The position numbers were made by a program, and so were the translations under genes. Positions 45,480 through 56,335 of a stretch of DNA of 64,000 bases are shown here, piece by piece. The DNA is from Ctenosaura bakeri (lineage: Eukaryota; Chordata; Lepidosauria; Squamata; Iguanidae): positions 124,001-188,000 of the forward strand of contig CAOLHI010001649.1 of assembly GCA_948474755.1 (NCBI GenBank), in the 5' to 3' direction. Under the pieces are notes generated by a model. It was not told the DNA's origin and did no database searches. It worked only from the letters and a program-made list of their open reading frames with translations. The number at the start of each line of letters is the position of its first letter. The stretch's first letter is position 1.

Positions 45480-45885
45480 GGCCCTTTCCGCAATGCACCT
45501 TTCCGCAGAGCTGGGGTGCGGGGATCTAGCGAGAGGCTCTTGTGTCCCGGTTCCTTCAGCACCACAGCTGCCACCTGCTCGCGCGAGAGCCCCGCCTCTT
45601 CCTTCCACAGTGCAGCCTGGGAGTTTCCCAGGCTGCGCTGGGGCAGGAAGTGCAAGCGCCACAGGTCCGGAGCACCACACACACTGCAAGTGCGTGCGGG
45701 GCCCCAGAGCGATCCATGATTGCGCACCATTTTCGACTCACAGCTGAAAATGAAAAAGTGCTTGGCTGGCACCTGCTAGCTCTTGGAGCGTCGTGCGATT
45801 GTGAGTGTGTCGTGTGAACTGCTTCTCACATTCGCACAATGCTCGAGGGGCCCTTTCACATGGCAAATGCTGTGCAAAAAGGGCC
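45480..45885 (+). mobile_element. MITE, group B
   Basis: Begins GGCCCTTTCCGCAATGCACC and ends ATGCTGTGCAAAAAGGGCC. The centre has cagcctgggagtttcccagg, a self-inverse block. Flanking triplets agt and att match at 2 of 3. A second, reversed group-B copy starts immediately after it. The many overlapping 60-110 codon frames are compositional. Confidence 0.85.
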
Positions 45886-46237
45886 ATTGTCACAGTCCCG
45901 TCCTTCTCCCATTCCCAAGTGGCGCAATTGCACCGCAAATCATTTTTGGGTTTTCCCCATCAATAACAAGCGATCGCATTACTATCCTACCATGCGCTCA
46001 CACTTACCTTAGTTGCAGAGGCCCTGGAAGTGCAATGGCTGCACTTCCTGTATCAGCACAGCCTGGGACAGTATCAGGCTGCACTATGGCAGGAAGAGAT
46101 AGGACCATTGTGCTTCCTTCTGCAGTGAGATAGCCAGTGCAGAGGGGAGCATTATCACCCACACTCGCATTCCAGAAAAACCACTGCCAGGATGACACTG
46201 GGACCACCGCCAACCCAGATAAGCTACAGAAAGGGCC
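45886..46237 (-). mobile_element. MITE, group B, degenerate and reversed
   Basis: The interior has the reverse-order landmarks: cttaccttagttgcagaggc, cagcctgggacagtatcagg, ggcaggaagagataggacca. It ends 'aagctacagaaagggcc'. The left terminus is lost. With 45480-45885 it forms a tail-to-tail pair, which could be two insertions or one insertion next to an older copy. Confidence 0.6.
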
Positions 46238-46460
46238 TTTGTCTTTAAACTGGAGTTAGAGCTGGAGGACTCTTCAAACAGACAATGTCTTTGGGTAGAG
46301 GTCTGTCCTCTGACAATCCTTCAAGTAAAGGCCTGTTTCTGAATTGGCCTGGATCTAGTCTTTCTAAGATATTTGCATGTAGCCAAGGGTCACTTGAGCA
46401 GCTGGTGGAAAAGAAATTTGTGTGGGATGCAGAGTGGTTTGGGGATGCAAATGGTGAATT
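46238..46460. other. Unassigned short spacer
   Basis: No recognised element or gene. Confidence 0.4.
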
Positions 46461-46669
46461 TGTTATTGTTGTGTGTCTTTGAATTGTTTCTCATTTCTGG
46501 TGAGCCTATAGAAAACCCATCGCAGGATATTCTTGGCAGAATTTGTCCAGAGGGGGTTTGCTTTTGTCTTCCTCTGAGGCTGAGGAAGTATGACCTGCCA
46601 AGGCCAACCACTGAGTTTCCATGGCTAGAGTTCTAGTCCAATTCTCAAACCACTACACTGTGCTGGCTC
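46461..46669 (-). mobile_element. Sauria-type SINE
   Basis: On the minus strand it has the head gccagcacagtgtagtggtt, the body atggaaactcagtggttggc, 'cctcagaggaagacaaaagc', and a BovB-like tail (ctcaccagaaatgagaaaca, ttcaaagacacacaacaat). Essentially full length. Confidence 0.9.
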
Positions 46670-47584
46670 TCAAAAATGATGAAATTAATGCACAGAAAGC
46701 CTACTTTCCATACCCATATACCACAAGGTCTTCCAGGTGTGGTGGGATAATCGCCTTGAGACCACATATGTTCCTTAGACATAGCAGGCTCATTCCTTGC
46801 CCTAGAAGGAAAGCCAAAGTGTTGCTGCAAAGCAGGGGCTTCTGTACCCTGATCAGAGGGCTCAGATAAAGACAAGGCCTCCTCCATCTAGAAGCTGACA
46901 CAAGTAGAAAAACTACACTAAAATGCCTCCCCTGTTTCTGGAAGAATGACAGTAGGGGGCAAGGACCAATTCCAACTAGTGTTCTGCCACCTGCACAATT
47001 ACTACAGATGTGTCCTACGAGCAAGGGAAAAAAACAACCTTTTTGTGCTATAACTCCAGTGTCCCAGCCAGCGTGGTGGACTCTGGAAGTTCAAGTTCCA
47101 AAAAAAGGAGAGGAAAAAAACCCACTTTTTTCAGCTTTGAATAGGACACATGGCCACTCTAAGGTGCTTTCTTTCTCTAATTACTTAGGGCAGTAATGAT
47201 ATCTCCCTTTTTTGGTGTCACACTATAGCATATAATTTGTATTGTAATGGGCAGGAAGGCAACCAGAGAAAGGGCAGAACACCACTGCCATTGCTGTGTC
47301 AGAATCTGCTTTCTCTCCTGGAGGAGGTGGGGGAATTTAGCCATGCACCATCCATACTGTTCCTGATCAATCACTCTGTAGCACAGTTGGAAGAGAAGAA
47401 GTAATGCCAGATAATCCACCTTAGCTTGGGATAAAGTACAGTAACAGTCCTTCCTTCCTCCATCCCAACGGAGAGACTGACTTGGCCCAGCCACAGGACT
47501 TTGTATGTATTTCAATGCAGTATGTTGTTTTGCATCTGTTATCAAGACCAAGTTGCTCTACCTTGCTGTGAACAAAGTAGGCAT
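46670..47584. other. Unassigned sequence, no gene seen
   Basis: Mixed-composition sequence with short overlapping frames on both strands (up to 124 codons, no domain). No transposon termini recognised. Confidence 0.4.
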
Positions 47585-47592
47585 ATCAGAAG

Positions 47593-48214
47593 CAGTGGTG
47601 TACCAGGTAGGCGGGGGCAGAGGGCAATGCACCCCAGGCAGCACATTTTTGGGGGGTGGCCTCCACATGCTGGCAGATGGCCAGTGGCTAGATGGGCACA
47701 AGGGAGGTCTTCTGGAGGGGGTATACCACCCTGAGAAAAGGGACTATCCATCTCCCCTCCTCTCCTCTCCAATCCTCTCCTCTCACTCCCTCTCTCCCTC
47801 CCAATCCAAAGTCAAACTTGTTTCCAGCCAAAGCAGCAGTGCCAACACCAGTGAACCTCTGGGTTGGGCAGAGGAGGAGGGAGGGAGGGAAAGGAGGAAA
47901 GGAGAGGAGAGGAGAGGAGGAGCTCTGAGGAGGCGGGGAGAGGCGCCTGCCTTCCCCCCACCCCACTTCTGAGACCAAGGATGAGTCCAGCCCAGCTGAG
48001 CCTCTGAGGAGGAAAGGAGAAAGAGGAGAAAGGGCCCTCACCACCACAGGAATGTCAGCATGCCTCTGGGTGCGCCCAGAGCCCAATCACCCAATGCCAA
48101 TCGAGCCGTTTTTGTCTGGCATTTTGGATAGGTCCTCCCTCCCCTGGACTGCCCCTGGGTGGCAAAAAACTCATGGACCGCCCCTGGGTGGCAAAAGCTC
48201 TAGCTGCACCACTG
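47593..48214. mobile_element. GC-rich hAT-type element with perfect 8-bp TSD
   Basis: Begins CAGTGGTGTACCAGG and ends CTAGCTGCACCACTG, and is flanked by ATCAGAAG at 47585-47592 and 48215-48222. The 622-bp interior has a CT-rich tract (47750-47805), a GGA-rich tract (47868-47945) and a duplicated 'cccctgggtggcaaaa' near the right end. No transposase. Same terminal family as 28930 and 52564. The overlapping 130-155 codon frames come from the purine/pyrimidine tracts. Confidence 0.88.
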
Positions 48215-48222
48215 ATCAGAAG

Positions 48223-49079
48223 AGGAGCAGTATCTAAATAAAAATACTTGTTTTGAAAGGGAGAGGAGGGAAAGGTTGATGAGGTTTCTTCTGTTAAGGA
48301 CTTGGCTATTTTTCTAAACCATGCACAGAACCTACTGGGATATCCAGGGCTAAATCTAGTGGTAATCCTTCTTCAGGTAGACCTGTTGACATGAATAGTG
48401 TCTGCTAGCTACAAATTAGTCATCATTAACTGATTGCACTCAGCTTACTCGAGCTAGTACTAACATTTGAGATTTTTGGCCCGTCATTTAAAAGGGAGAA
48501 TCTTTATTCTTCCTCCTTTTCCGTGGGTTTTTCGCTTTCCTGAAATTAATATCCAGAGACAGAGCTATGATGTCAGGGGGAGGGGAAACAGAGAGAGGTA
48601 ATGAAACAGCCATCACATTATCTTCTTGTGACTGCAGAAAAAGAAACTTACCCTGGGTATCAACCCGTCAATAGACGACAGTCTTCGATTCGGCATAGCA
48701 TGGCAGGTCTCAGCATGTATAACTATGATTTCTGCTAACTGGTCACAGCCTCCTATTTTCACACCTTTTTTACACTAAATGATTAGAACTGATCGCTGTC
48801 CCCAGGATGTCGTTATTTAAAATACTAATAAGGCAGGCAGCGATGGGAAGGAATAGCAAAACAAAATTTCTTGCTCCCCCCCACTCCTATTGTTTGTGTT
48901 TCAGAACTCTCCTGCAAATGCATCCCATTGGATTTTTTTTCAATCAAAAAGGGAAAAAAAACAATTAAAGACATGTAAAATGTTTTAATTGCCGAGGGAT
49001 CATCTCAGCCAACAGTATAGCCAGTGTGCTCCTGGTATGAACAATTGCAAGCGTCCCATTATTATTACCTGGAAAGATC

Positions 49080-49118
<39 letters not shown>

Positions 49119-50466
49119 CCTAAAGTGACATAGATTGCTCATCCAAACTGGTAAAAAGCTGTTTGCAAAAGATAACGACGAGGAGCAAGCGAGACACCAA
49201 GCCCTGCTAATAAATAGTTCTCAGAAATATCAGCTCTCAATTTACTACTTGTACACAATGGGCCAGTCGAAACTTGCAGGCTGATCCAATTTGCCACAGC
49301 TCTTGTTTTCAGTCTTTGTGAAGCTGCATCCTGAGCCCAGCAGGAGCTGCTTGCTTCTCTCCCCTGAGTCAATCAGTGGGGTTTTGTTTCCTGCTGGTCA
49401 GAAAATATCAGGTGGCTTTCGGAGTCTAATTATCAATGAAAAATTAAATTCAGGACAAGAACCTGGCCAGGAGTTGCCGCCACTACTGCTGCCACCTCTT
49501 TCTGTATGTGCACGCGGTTGAAAGGCCCAAGCTATTTTGTTACCAAAATGTATTTGAAGCACGCCTAGGGAAAGAAGAAAAGGAGACAGAAACCCTAGCG
49601 TTCCAAAAGCATAATTGATTTTTACACCCTGCAATTTTCCTCTTCTGCTTTATTGGCAGAGTGAGGTGCACACTTCTAATTACCAAGGACTACCTCAAAA
49701 ATTAGCAAATGATCAGGGAGTTTCTAATTAAGAATTGTTAAGCCAAGCTTAGCTCAACATTGTTCTATAATTTACCAGCCCTGGGGAGTCTTATTTCCCA
49801 ACATGCATGGTTTGTTTTTTTAAAAAATAGACTTCTGGTCTCAGTGCTTATATTGTAAGGAAAGAAAAAAAGCTAAAATGAGCTCCACCAGCATCTGGCA
49901 ATCTAAATGGGGAAATAGAGTTAAATGGGCATGGGGCTAATTCTGGTTTTAAGCAAAAAGGTGAGCAAGAAAGAAATAAAGCCAAATGATCACTTCCTGT
50001 AATGGTAAATGTAATCGTGTAGTGTTGCTACTGCCTGTGTTCCAAATGGAGTCAATAGGGGAAAGAGATTTCAACATGCTTGGGACAGAGCTTGGAGGGA
50101 ACGTGTTACCTCCAATTCATTACATTTTGCTTTTTGAAGGGAAAAAGCATTGTGAGTTTAACTTAAAGGGTGTAATAATTAGAATGATGTAATTTTTTGT
50201 GTGTAGTGAGTAACATTTACTCATTATTCCCAAAATGGTTATTTGCAGTGGTAGGTCATTTGAGGGAACTGCTGGCCATTTTGGTATTTGTACATTCTTT
50301 TCTTTTCTTTTTCAATGTTTTTTAATGTTTTTTAAAAAAATTTAATGTTACATGTCAAACAATGCATAACAATTAATGTTAAGGATTTGAGTTTCAAAGC
50401 TGCCTTTTAAAATTGCTTTTTAAAAATAACAAAATAAGAACTGTGTTTCTGTACAAGAACTTCATT
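48223..50466. other. Repeat-poor island, no gene seen
   Basis: About 2.2 kb without a recognised transposon. It contains (TC)n at 49080-49118, several CpG-containing blocks in AT-rich sequence (48430-49060, 49139-49630) and TAAT/ATTA words. It is a candidate for conserved regulatory DNA. T/A-rich run at 50298-50345. Confidence 0.45.
49080..49118. repeat. (TC)n microsatellite
   Basis: TC dinucleotide run with one TTTC interruption, about 19 units. Confidence 0.92.
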
Positions 50467-50636
50467 TGCCACTTCCTCACTAGCCTGTTATAGCGCTATG
50501 ATTCCACTTGCAACATCCTATGGAATCCTGGAGTTTGCAGTTTCGGCTGGCCCCTCCCAAAACAGCAAACCCCAGGATTCCATAGGATGTTGCAAGTGGA
50601 ATCATAGTGCTATAACAGGCTGGTGCGGAAGTGGCC
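50467..50636. mobile_element. Palindromic MITE, group A
   Basis: The left arm (tgccacttcctcactagcc, gttatagcgctatgattcca, cttgcaacatcctatggaat) is repeated in inverse on the right (attccataggatgttgcaag, tggaatcatagtgctataac, ggctggtgcggaagtggcc). About 170 bp. The left terminus is slightly decayed and no clear TSD is visible. Confidence 0.88.
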
Positions 50637-50670
50637 CTAGACTCTGCTTAGAAAAATCTATGTTTGTAAA

Positions 50671-51315
50671 ATTGTGGGTATATGTGTCTTCAAATCACTT
50701 GTTGACTTATGGTGATCCTCATGAACTTTGTAGGGTTTCCTTAGGCAAGGAATGCTTGGAGGTGGTTTTGTAAGTTCCCTGCTCTGACATATAAACCATT
50801 TCCACAACTCACCTGATCCCATTGTCCTCTCATTGTGATCCTGGCAGTGCCTTTGCCAGGAAGGGAGCATGACAGGAATGCTTCCCTCTGCACCTGGGTG
50901 GGTCCCTGTGGAAGGGAACACAAGCAACACTTGTCTGCCTTCCAGAGCGCAGCCAGGCTCTTTCCCAAGTTGCACTGGGGAAGGAAGCACTTCCATTGTG
51001 CCTCCTGCCCTTCCACGTGGCTGGAAAGGATGGGAGTGTCATGTGATTACAGGGAACTTAACAGATTTATTCCGTTAAGCAAATATCCTGCCATCATGAC
51101 AGGTGGGGGTGGGATGGCAGCAGGACCGTGACAACATTGTGCAAAAGCACGACCTGTGGACCACTGCCATTGCTTCCCTAACCTGGGACTGTGACACCAT
51201 GGGGAAATGGCCATAGTCTACAGTACCCCGTGCTCAGTGGTAGTCCCCCCACCAAGTTCTAACCAGGGCAGACCCTGTTTAGCTTCCAAGATCAGATAGG
51301 ATTTGGTGTCTTTAG
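50671..51315 (-). mobile_element. 5S rRNA-derived SINE with BovB-like tail, split by a MITE
   Basis: On the minus strand the 5' part (51216-51315) reads gatcttggaagctaaacagg, then gtctgccctggttagaactt and 'gtactgtagac', matching the internal promoter region and 3' half of 5S rRNA. After the MITE, the 3' part (50671-50790) has aaaaccacctccaagcattc, cctaaggaaaccctacaaag, and the tail gatcaccataagtcaacaag then gatttgaagacacatata. The tail is BovB-like. A possible short TSD, aaaatt, occurs on both sides. Pol III SINE, not a functional 5S gene. Confidence 0.78.
50794..51212 (+). mobile_element. MITE, group B, inserted in the 5S SINE
   Basis: Begins AACCATTTCCACAACTCACC and ends CATGGGGAAATGGCC. 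ATA flanks both sides (50791-50793 and 51213-51215). The interior is diverged from other group-B copies but keeps the order of its landmarks, such as the 'cagagcgcagccaggctctt' centre. It is 419 bp and non-coding. Confidence 0.78.
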
Positions 51316-51369
51316 AAAAATTACAGAGTGATCCTCCTCAAATAAATCTGTGAGCCATCTCTTCTGATT

Positions 51370-51425
51370 ATTATGACTATCTTATTATTTATTTGTATCC
51401 TACTTTTCTTCCAAAACACTTAGGC
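51370..51425 (-). mobile_element. LINE 3' tail (reverse)
   Basis: On the minus strand 'ggcctaagtgttttggaaga', then 'aaagtaggatacaaataaat' and AATAA resemble an L2-like LINE end. Only the tail remains. Confidence 0.5.
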
Positions 51426-51934
51426 CAGCATTCATTAGCCCTTGAAGACTGAACCATTCCTAAAGATGACTTTTCCAGGGAAGAAGAACTGAGCAAAACC
51501 AACAGCAATGATGGGGGGAAACGTTTATTATTTTTCTGCCCTATGTTTCCTCCAAGAAAGCGTTGTGCCTGTTGTTCTTAGGTCATCTGACACTGAAGTC
51601 ACTGCCAAAGTCATCTTTGCCTTCTTATCTTCAGATATGGGATGACATGGTATGCTCTTAGATCATTCTCTGTTTATTTCAAGCACAGTGGTTACAAGAG
51701 GATTTGCCAGATGTGATGGTTACAGTGCTGGTATTTAAAAAAAAAACACTGAAGGGGAAGAACTGCAATGTGTGTGTGCAGGAACTCTGTAAGAAATTGG
51801 AGATCTCACTATAGGGATTTGTAGAATGGCCTTGTCAATATGGTTCCAAGTCTTTCCCCATGTAGGGGAATAGTTTATCCAACCAGAATGAAGAGGTCAG
51901 TGTGAAGAGCAGGCAAGAAAGGGGAAAGCTATCA
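51426..51934. other. Unassigned sequence, no gene seen
   Basis: No recognised element or exon-like frame. A-rich run at 51738-51748. Confidence 0.4.
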
Positions 51935-52066
51935 TCCAGGATAACTTGGGCTATCCTATTTATGGGCTTCCCTGAGGAATCTGGTGTGGCACTGGGAGAT
52001 GCATAATGCTGGGCTAAACAGGGTTTTGGTCTGATCTAGCAAGAGTCTTCTTATACTTTCTCATGA
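51935..52066 (+). mobile_element. Retroposon 3' end (CR1/L2-like or SINE-related)
   Basis: 'gcttccctgaggaatctggt' followed by 'aatgctgggctaaacagggt', 'tttggtctgatctagcaaga' and 'cttcttatactttctcatga' matches the common reptile repeat end 'gctggactagatgg...ggtctgatccagcagggctcttcttatgttctt'. A reverse copy of the same region is near 56205. Confidence 0.55.
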
Positions 52067-52238
52067 CTTCTTTAGGGAGTAGCTTTATTTCTGACACTTA
52101 ATGTGGATACGACCATTAGAGATGGCTAAGGAAAAGTTCTGGCTAGTGCCACTGCAAGCTGTGAGGAGATAAGATGAAACCATACTTTTTTTCCACTGCC
52201 ATTACTACCTGATTAACAATTTCAGCAGTAGGATCAGA

Positions 52239-52465
52239 ACCAGCATAGTATAATGGTCTGAGCATTGGACTACAACTTTGGAGACCAGGGTTCAAATCCC
52301 CATTCAGCCATGGAATCCCAGTGGGCAAGTGATTTGGGGCAAGTCACATTCTCCCAGCCTCAGAGAAAGCAAGGGCTTGCCCCCTCTGAACAAATCTTTC
52401 CAAGAAAACCCCAGGATAGGGTTGCCATAAGTCAGAAATGACTTGAAGGTGCACATCAGCAAACA
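52239..52465 (+). mobile_element. Sauria-type SINE, full length
   Basis: Head accagcatagtataatggtc (box A), box-B-like ggttcaaatccccattcag, body ggcaagtcacattctcccag and 'gaacaaatctttccaagaaa', tail ggttgccataagtcagaaat then gacttgaaggtgcacat. It is one of the best-preserved copies. Confidence 0.93.
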
Positions 52466-52563
52466 TGAGGGATCAGGGGGATGAAAATGGATTAGAATCT
52501 CATGCATCCCATTTGTAGCCCCTTCCTACTGTACTTCTTCCCTTGAAAAGGTTCAGTTCAGTT

Positions 52564-52736
52564 CAGTGACATAGGAATGGGGGAGGGGGCGCTTTGCCCC
52601 AGGTGGCAAGGTTTTGGAGGTATCCCAGTTCATAGCCACGGCCTCACATGCCCTGGACACACCCCCATGCACTGAGGCCATGCCCCCACACACCATAGCC
52701 CTACCCCCCCTCCACACACTCCATGCTCCGCCACTG
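52564..52736. mobile_element. Small hAT-type element with perfect 8-bp TSD
   Basis: Begins CAGTGACATAGGAATGGGG and ends CATGCTCCGCCACTG, and is flanked by GTTCAGTT at 52556-52563 and 52737-52744. The 173-bp C-rich interior (acacacccccatgcactga, catgcccccacacacc) suggests an internally deleted relative of the elements at 47593 and 28930. Confidence 0.88.
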
Positions 52737-52744
52737 GTTCAGTT

Positions 52745-54564
52745 TGGACAAATTTGGATTGAGAAACAGTAACAGCTCATTTTGGAGACTAGGAGTACTG
52801 GATTTATGCTGACACGGGGAGTTCTTGAGATGTTGATGTGTGTTACTTCAGAATATAGAAATCTGGTCTTGCTACATTTTGGGGTCCTCCTGCTAGTTGT
52901 CTTGGGGGGGATCCACCCTTTCTAACCCCCGTGCCCCTCCATGGTGGTGCCACTGCCATCAGATGGGATACACATGAAATAAACCTATGCAACTTAGAAG
53001 AAGAAAAAATTGGAAACAATCTGGTTTATTTTGTGTGTATTTTCCTCTTCCCCCTGTTCCTGCTGCTGCTGTTTCTGAACACAACAACTAGAGTACCCTA
53101 AGGTAGTTTTATGTGCTATTTAGGGTTGCATTGCGCAATTTATATCATAAATTATTAAATGACTTAATGGACAATGCATTAGAAAGAAAACAGGCAAATT
53201 ACAGAATAATTTAACTGTTGCAAAGAAGCGGAGCAACACGCAGGACGTAAAACACTCTATTTTGACACAGAATGCCCGAAGCTAAAGCAATTAAGGCTGC
53301 AAAATATTGCCGGCTGACATGACGTGTATGTAGATTTGTCATTCATTGGCAAGACTTGGTAACAATCTCAGGTTACGTGCACAATAAAACAATCCATGCA
53401 GTAGAAAATGCTTTTTGCTGGGAGTGCTCTAAAGATGGAGGTTATGTATCATTTAGGCACGTCACCATTTTACAGATAGTGTTTGTTGATGACAAAAGAG
53501 ACTTCATCAAGGCAAACATCTCAAAGCTGGTCCCTTTAGACACTGCTTGCTGTTGTTTTGTGCTCTCAAGATCATAAACTAAATATTCTTCTATTCCTAA
53601 CAGCTGCATTTAGTGAGCGAACCCCAGCTATCCAACTTAAAATTAAAAAACTGACAAGCATCCTGTGTTTCACCCATAAGAATAAGCCAGTGCTGGAAAA
53701 TCTGACCTACAAACAACTTTGATCTAAACACCAGCGCCTTTACCATGGGTTTCTGTTTTTTCTACCAGAACAAATACAATAGCAGCTTGGGGTTATTTTT
53801 AATGGGACCACCAATATGACTGTCACATGCTGTGGTCCCAGTTCTGACCCCCAATGACTGCTAATAAACAAAGCATGTGCTGCTCAGGTCCTATTTGAGG
53901 AACCCAGGTGCATTCAGTACAAGGCCTATAGAGCTTCGGAAAGGCAATAATCTCTGGTTTGGCTCAAAAACAGCATTACTCTCTGTTTCCTGTTGGAAGA
54001 GAGGGTAGATGTTCTTTTATTCTGGGCCTTAGGACTTGAGGGAAAGTCCTAAGGAGAAAGACAACTAAATGGTTACTGTAGCAAGCAGGCCATGATCAGG
54101 CTATGGAACAATAGGCCATTATGAAGAAGGTACAGAAACTGGTGTTTCTAATGTTTCTGTGCCCAGAGAGATAAGGTCCTAGTCATATCAGTTTCCCCTA
54201 AACAAGGGATAGAGAATCGCTGGCACTGAGGACCAATGTAGCCCTCTAGGCTTCCATGGATGGCTCTCTTTCCTACCTATGATACCAACATTTGATGCCC
54301 TCTTGGCTTCTGTATAAGGTTTCCTCCATTTCTAAAAGGCTGAAATTACTCTCCTAAGGTCTAGTCATAAGCAATAAGAGCTTTAAGCTAAAATATCCTG
54401 GTGGTTTGTTTCCATCTTTTTCCCTTTGGCCCTGTCTCCCAAAGGTCTCTGAAATTTAATTTGACCATAGGCCAAAAGATATTCCCCACCCTTGTCTTAG
54501 ATAAATGGAACTTGTTTATGGGAAAGGTAGAAAAGTGATATAATGAACTCCACCAACATCACAG
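52745..54564. other. Repeat-poor island, no gene seen
   Basis: A short C-rich piece near 52905-52970, ending ggtggtgccactg, may be a decayed relative of the adjacent hAT. The rest is apparently unique. 53190-53720 is the strongest candidate conserved non-coding block by appearance. The 73-codon frame at 53356-53577 has no known domain. Confidence 0.45.
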
Positions 54565-54807
54565 AATGGTTTTAAGTTAAAGGAGGATAGATTTCACTTG
54601 AACATTAGAAGGAATTTCTTGACAGTGAGAGTGGTCCAGCAATTGAAGCGATTGCCTAGAAAGGTGGTGGAATCTCCTTTGGACATCTTCAGAAAGAGGC
54701 TAGACAGCTAACTTGCGGGGGGTGCTTTAGCTGGAGAGCCTGCATTGAGAAGGGGCTTGGGCATGATGGCCCATAGGGCTCCTTCCAACTCTGTGATTCT
54801 ATGATTC
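54565..54807 (+). mobile_element. CR1 LINE 3' end
   Basis: Landmarks in order are gaacattagaaggaatttct, gagtggtccagcaattgaag, ttgcctagaaaggtggtgga, ttcagaaagaggctagacag, gggctccttccaactctgtg and attctatgattc, the typical CR1 3' terminus. No long frame is left. Confidence 0.9.
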
Positions 54808-55039
54808 ACCCACATCTGGTAATCTATCAATACATAATTTATTGTTTAGTTATAAGGGAAAACATGGAACCATTTGGATAGCAGGAGTAGATTCAGGGCT
54901 GTTAGGAGATATTTAAAAAAGGTTCTTCAGTGAACTTCATTTTACCTTCAGTTCTCTTCTTCACATATTTTTGGGGCGTTCTCTTTTTCTTGATACCTTG
55001 TATGTGCTTAAACATATTCTTACATGCAGAGAGAAAATA
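54808..55039. other. Unassigned spacer
   Basis: No recognised element or gene. Confidence 0.4.
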
Positions 55040-55115
55040 ACTTTGTTTGTTTGTTTGTTTGTAGTGTTTCTGTATTGCCTCCTAGCCCTAAGGGCTCCCA
55101 AGGCAATGATGAGTT
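55040..55115 (-). mobile_element. LINE 3' tail with (AAAC)n (reverse)
   Basis: On the minus strand 'cattgccttgggagccctta', 'gggctaggaggcaatacaga' and an (AAAC)n tail. This looks like the 3' end of an L2-like LINE with a tandem tail. Confidence 0.5.
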
Positions 55116-56204
55116 TTAGGTTTAATTATTTGGACTTAACATAAATTGACTATGGATTAGGTTTTCCAGTGATGAGTTCTCCTTGCATATCTATGTTTAA
55201 TTTTTGTTCCTCCATTTGGACAGTTACAGTTCTCCCTAATCAGAAATCTTGTGGTGTCTACACAGGTAGTGTTTTCAGGTTTCTCTTGTGTGAACACTTT
55301 TTGTTCCTGATACGAAGTGACTTTCTGAGGAATGAAAATACTTGCCACCTCTGGACTCCAAAATGCTGATTGGGAAATTCTGGAAGCATTTATTTCTGTT
55401 TTAAAAAATTAACGATGAGATGAAGACATTTGTATTTTCCTTTATCTTTTTTCTCCTATTTTCAACTGGCCTAGTTTTTCCCTCTCAATTTGCATTGACC
55501 TTATATATCAGAAACTGAATCAATATACCTCAATATTTTGCCTGAGTCTTCTGAACACCACCTCTTTGAATAAGCTGAGTAGATGTCTTTCATCCTCAAT
55601 GTTTAGGTTGAGCTACTACATATCCAGGAATGTAGTCAGCTTTAATAGTCGGGGGGCAGGCTGCTGGAAGATTAGTGGCACGCGTAGGCTTCCAATAAAG
55701 ATTAAATATTTCTTATTTTGCATGCTGTCACTTTTGCATATAAAGACCAGTTGTCCCACATTACATACCTATTAAAATATCCTGTTATAGTTTGTCTGAA
55801 ACACTTTTATTTTCTTTTGAATTCTTGTGCAATGATACTTGATCTCATGGACCTGAATCCATGTTTATCCACTGTGATATGAACACAACTTTCATATAGA
55901 GAGTGCACCTGTGAATAGCCTCAGGTCATATCTAGTTATTCCGTCTCGCTCACTGGGGCAAATAGAGAACCTCATTTTCAATAAGGGAAGTGCTATCACA
56001 CATTTCTTGTATGGTCTAGTTTGCCCCTGTATGGTCCAAACACTTTTTGCTCCCAATCTGGATAACAGAGCAGTTTCTTCAGGGATGAAAATATTGGCTA
56101 CCTCTGGGCTACATCATTTCAGCTAAAGGATTTAGAGAACTATTGTCCAAAAAGGGATTTGGGGAGCTGCAGTCTGAAAAAGTACTTTTGCTTTGAGCAA
56201 TAAC
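55116..56204. other. Unassigned sequence, no gene seen
   Basis: AT-rich sequence with short frames. The words 'cagtttctt...gggatgaaaata...gctacctctggg' at 56070-56115 and a similar 'gaatgaaaatacttgccacc' near 55330 hint at a diverged duplicate, but no boundaries are visible. Confidence 0.4.
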
Positions 56205-56335
56205 ATGAACAGCCTATGCTGGATCATACTACGCACAAACAAGGTACAACCTACTGTCTGTCTCCAACAGTGGCCAATATAATATTCCTAGGAAAGTCAC
56301 AGACAGATGACAAAATGAAGATGTTACCCCTGTTC
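56205..56335 (-). mobile_element. Retroposon fragment (reverse) related to 51935
   Basis: The plus strand reads 'aacagcctatgctggatcat', 'ctactgtctgtctccaacag' and 'tggccaatataatattccta', similar to the 'agcctgctggatcagaccaa...cagtggccaaccag' repeat. Diverged. Confidence 0.45.

Noticed and set aside
47505..47972. 155-codon frame, with a 132-codon frame opposite
   Set aside because: Both fall across the purine/pyrimidine tracts of a hAT element, which are open in several frames by composition.
51216..51315. 5S rRNA gene
   Set aside because: It is diverged from functional 5S and is linked (across a MITE) to a BovB-like SINE tail, so it is a SINE head.
53356..53577. 73-codon frame in a repeat-poor island
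   Set aside because: No known domain and no clear splice sites. Treated as part of a possible non-coding element.
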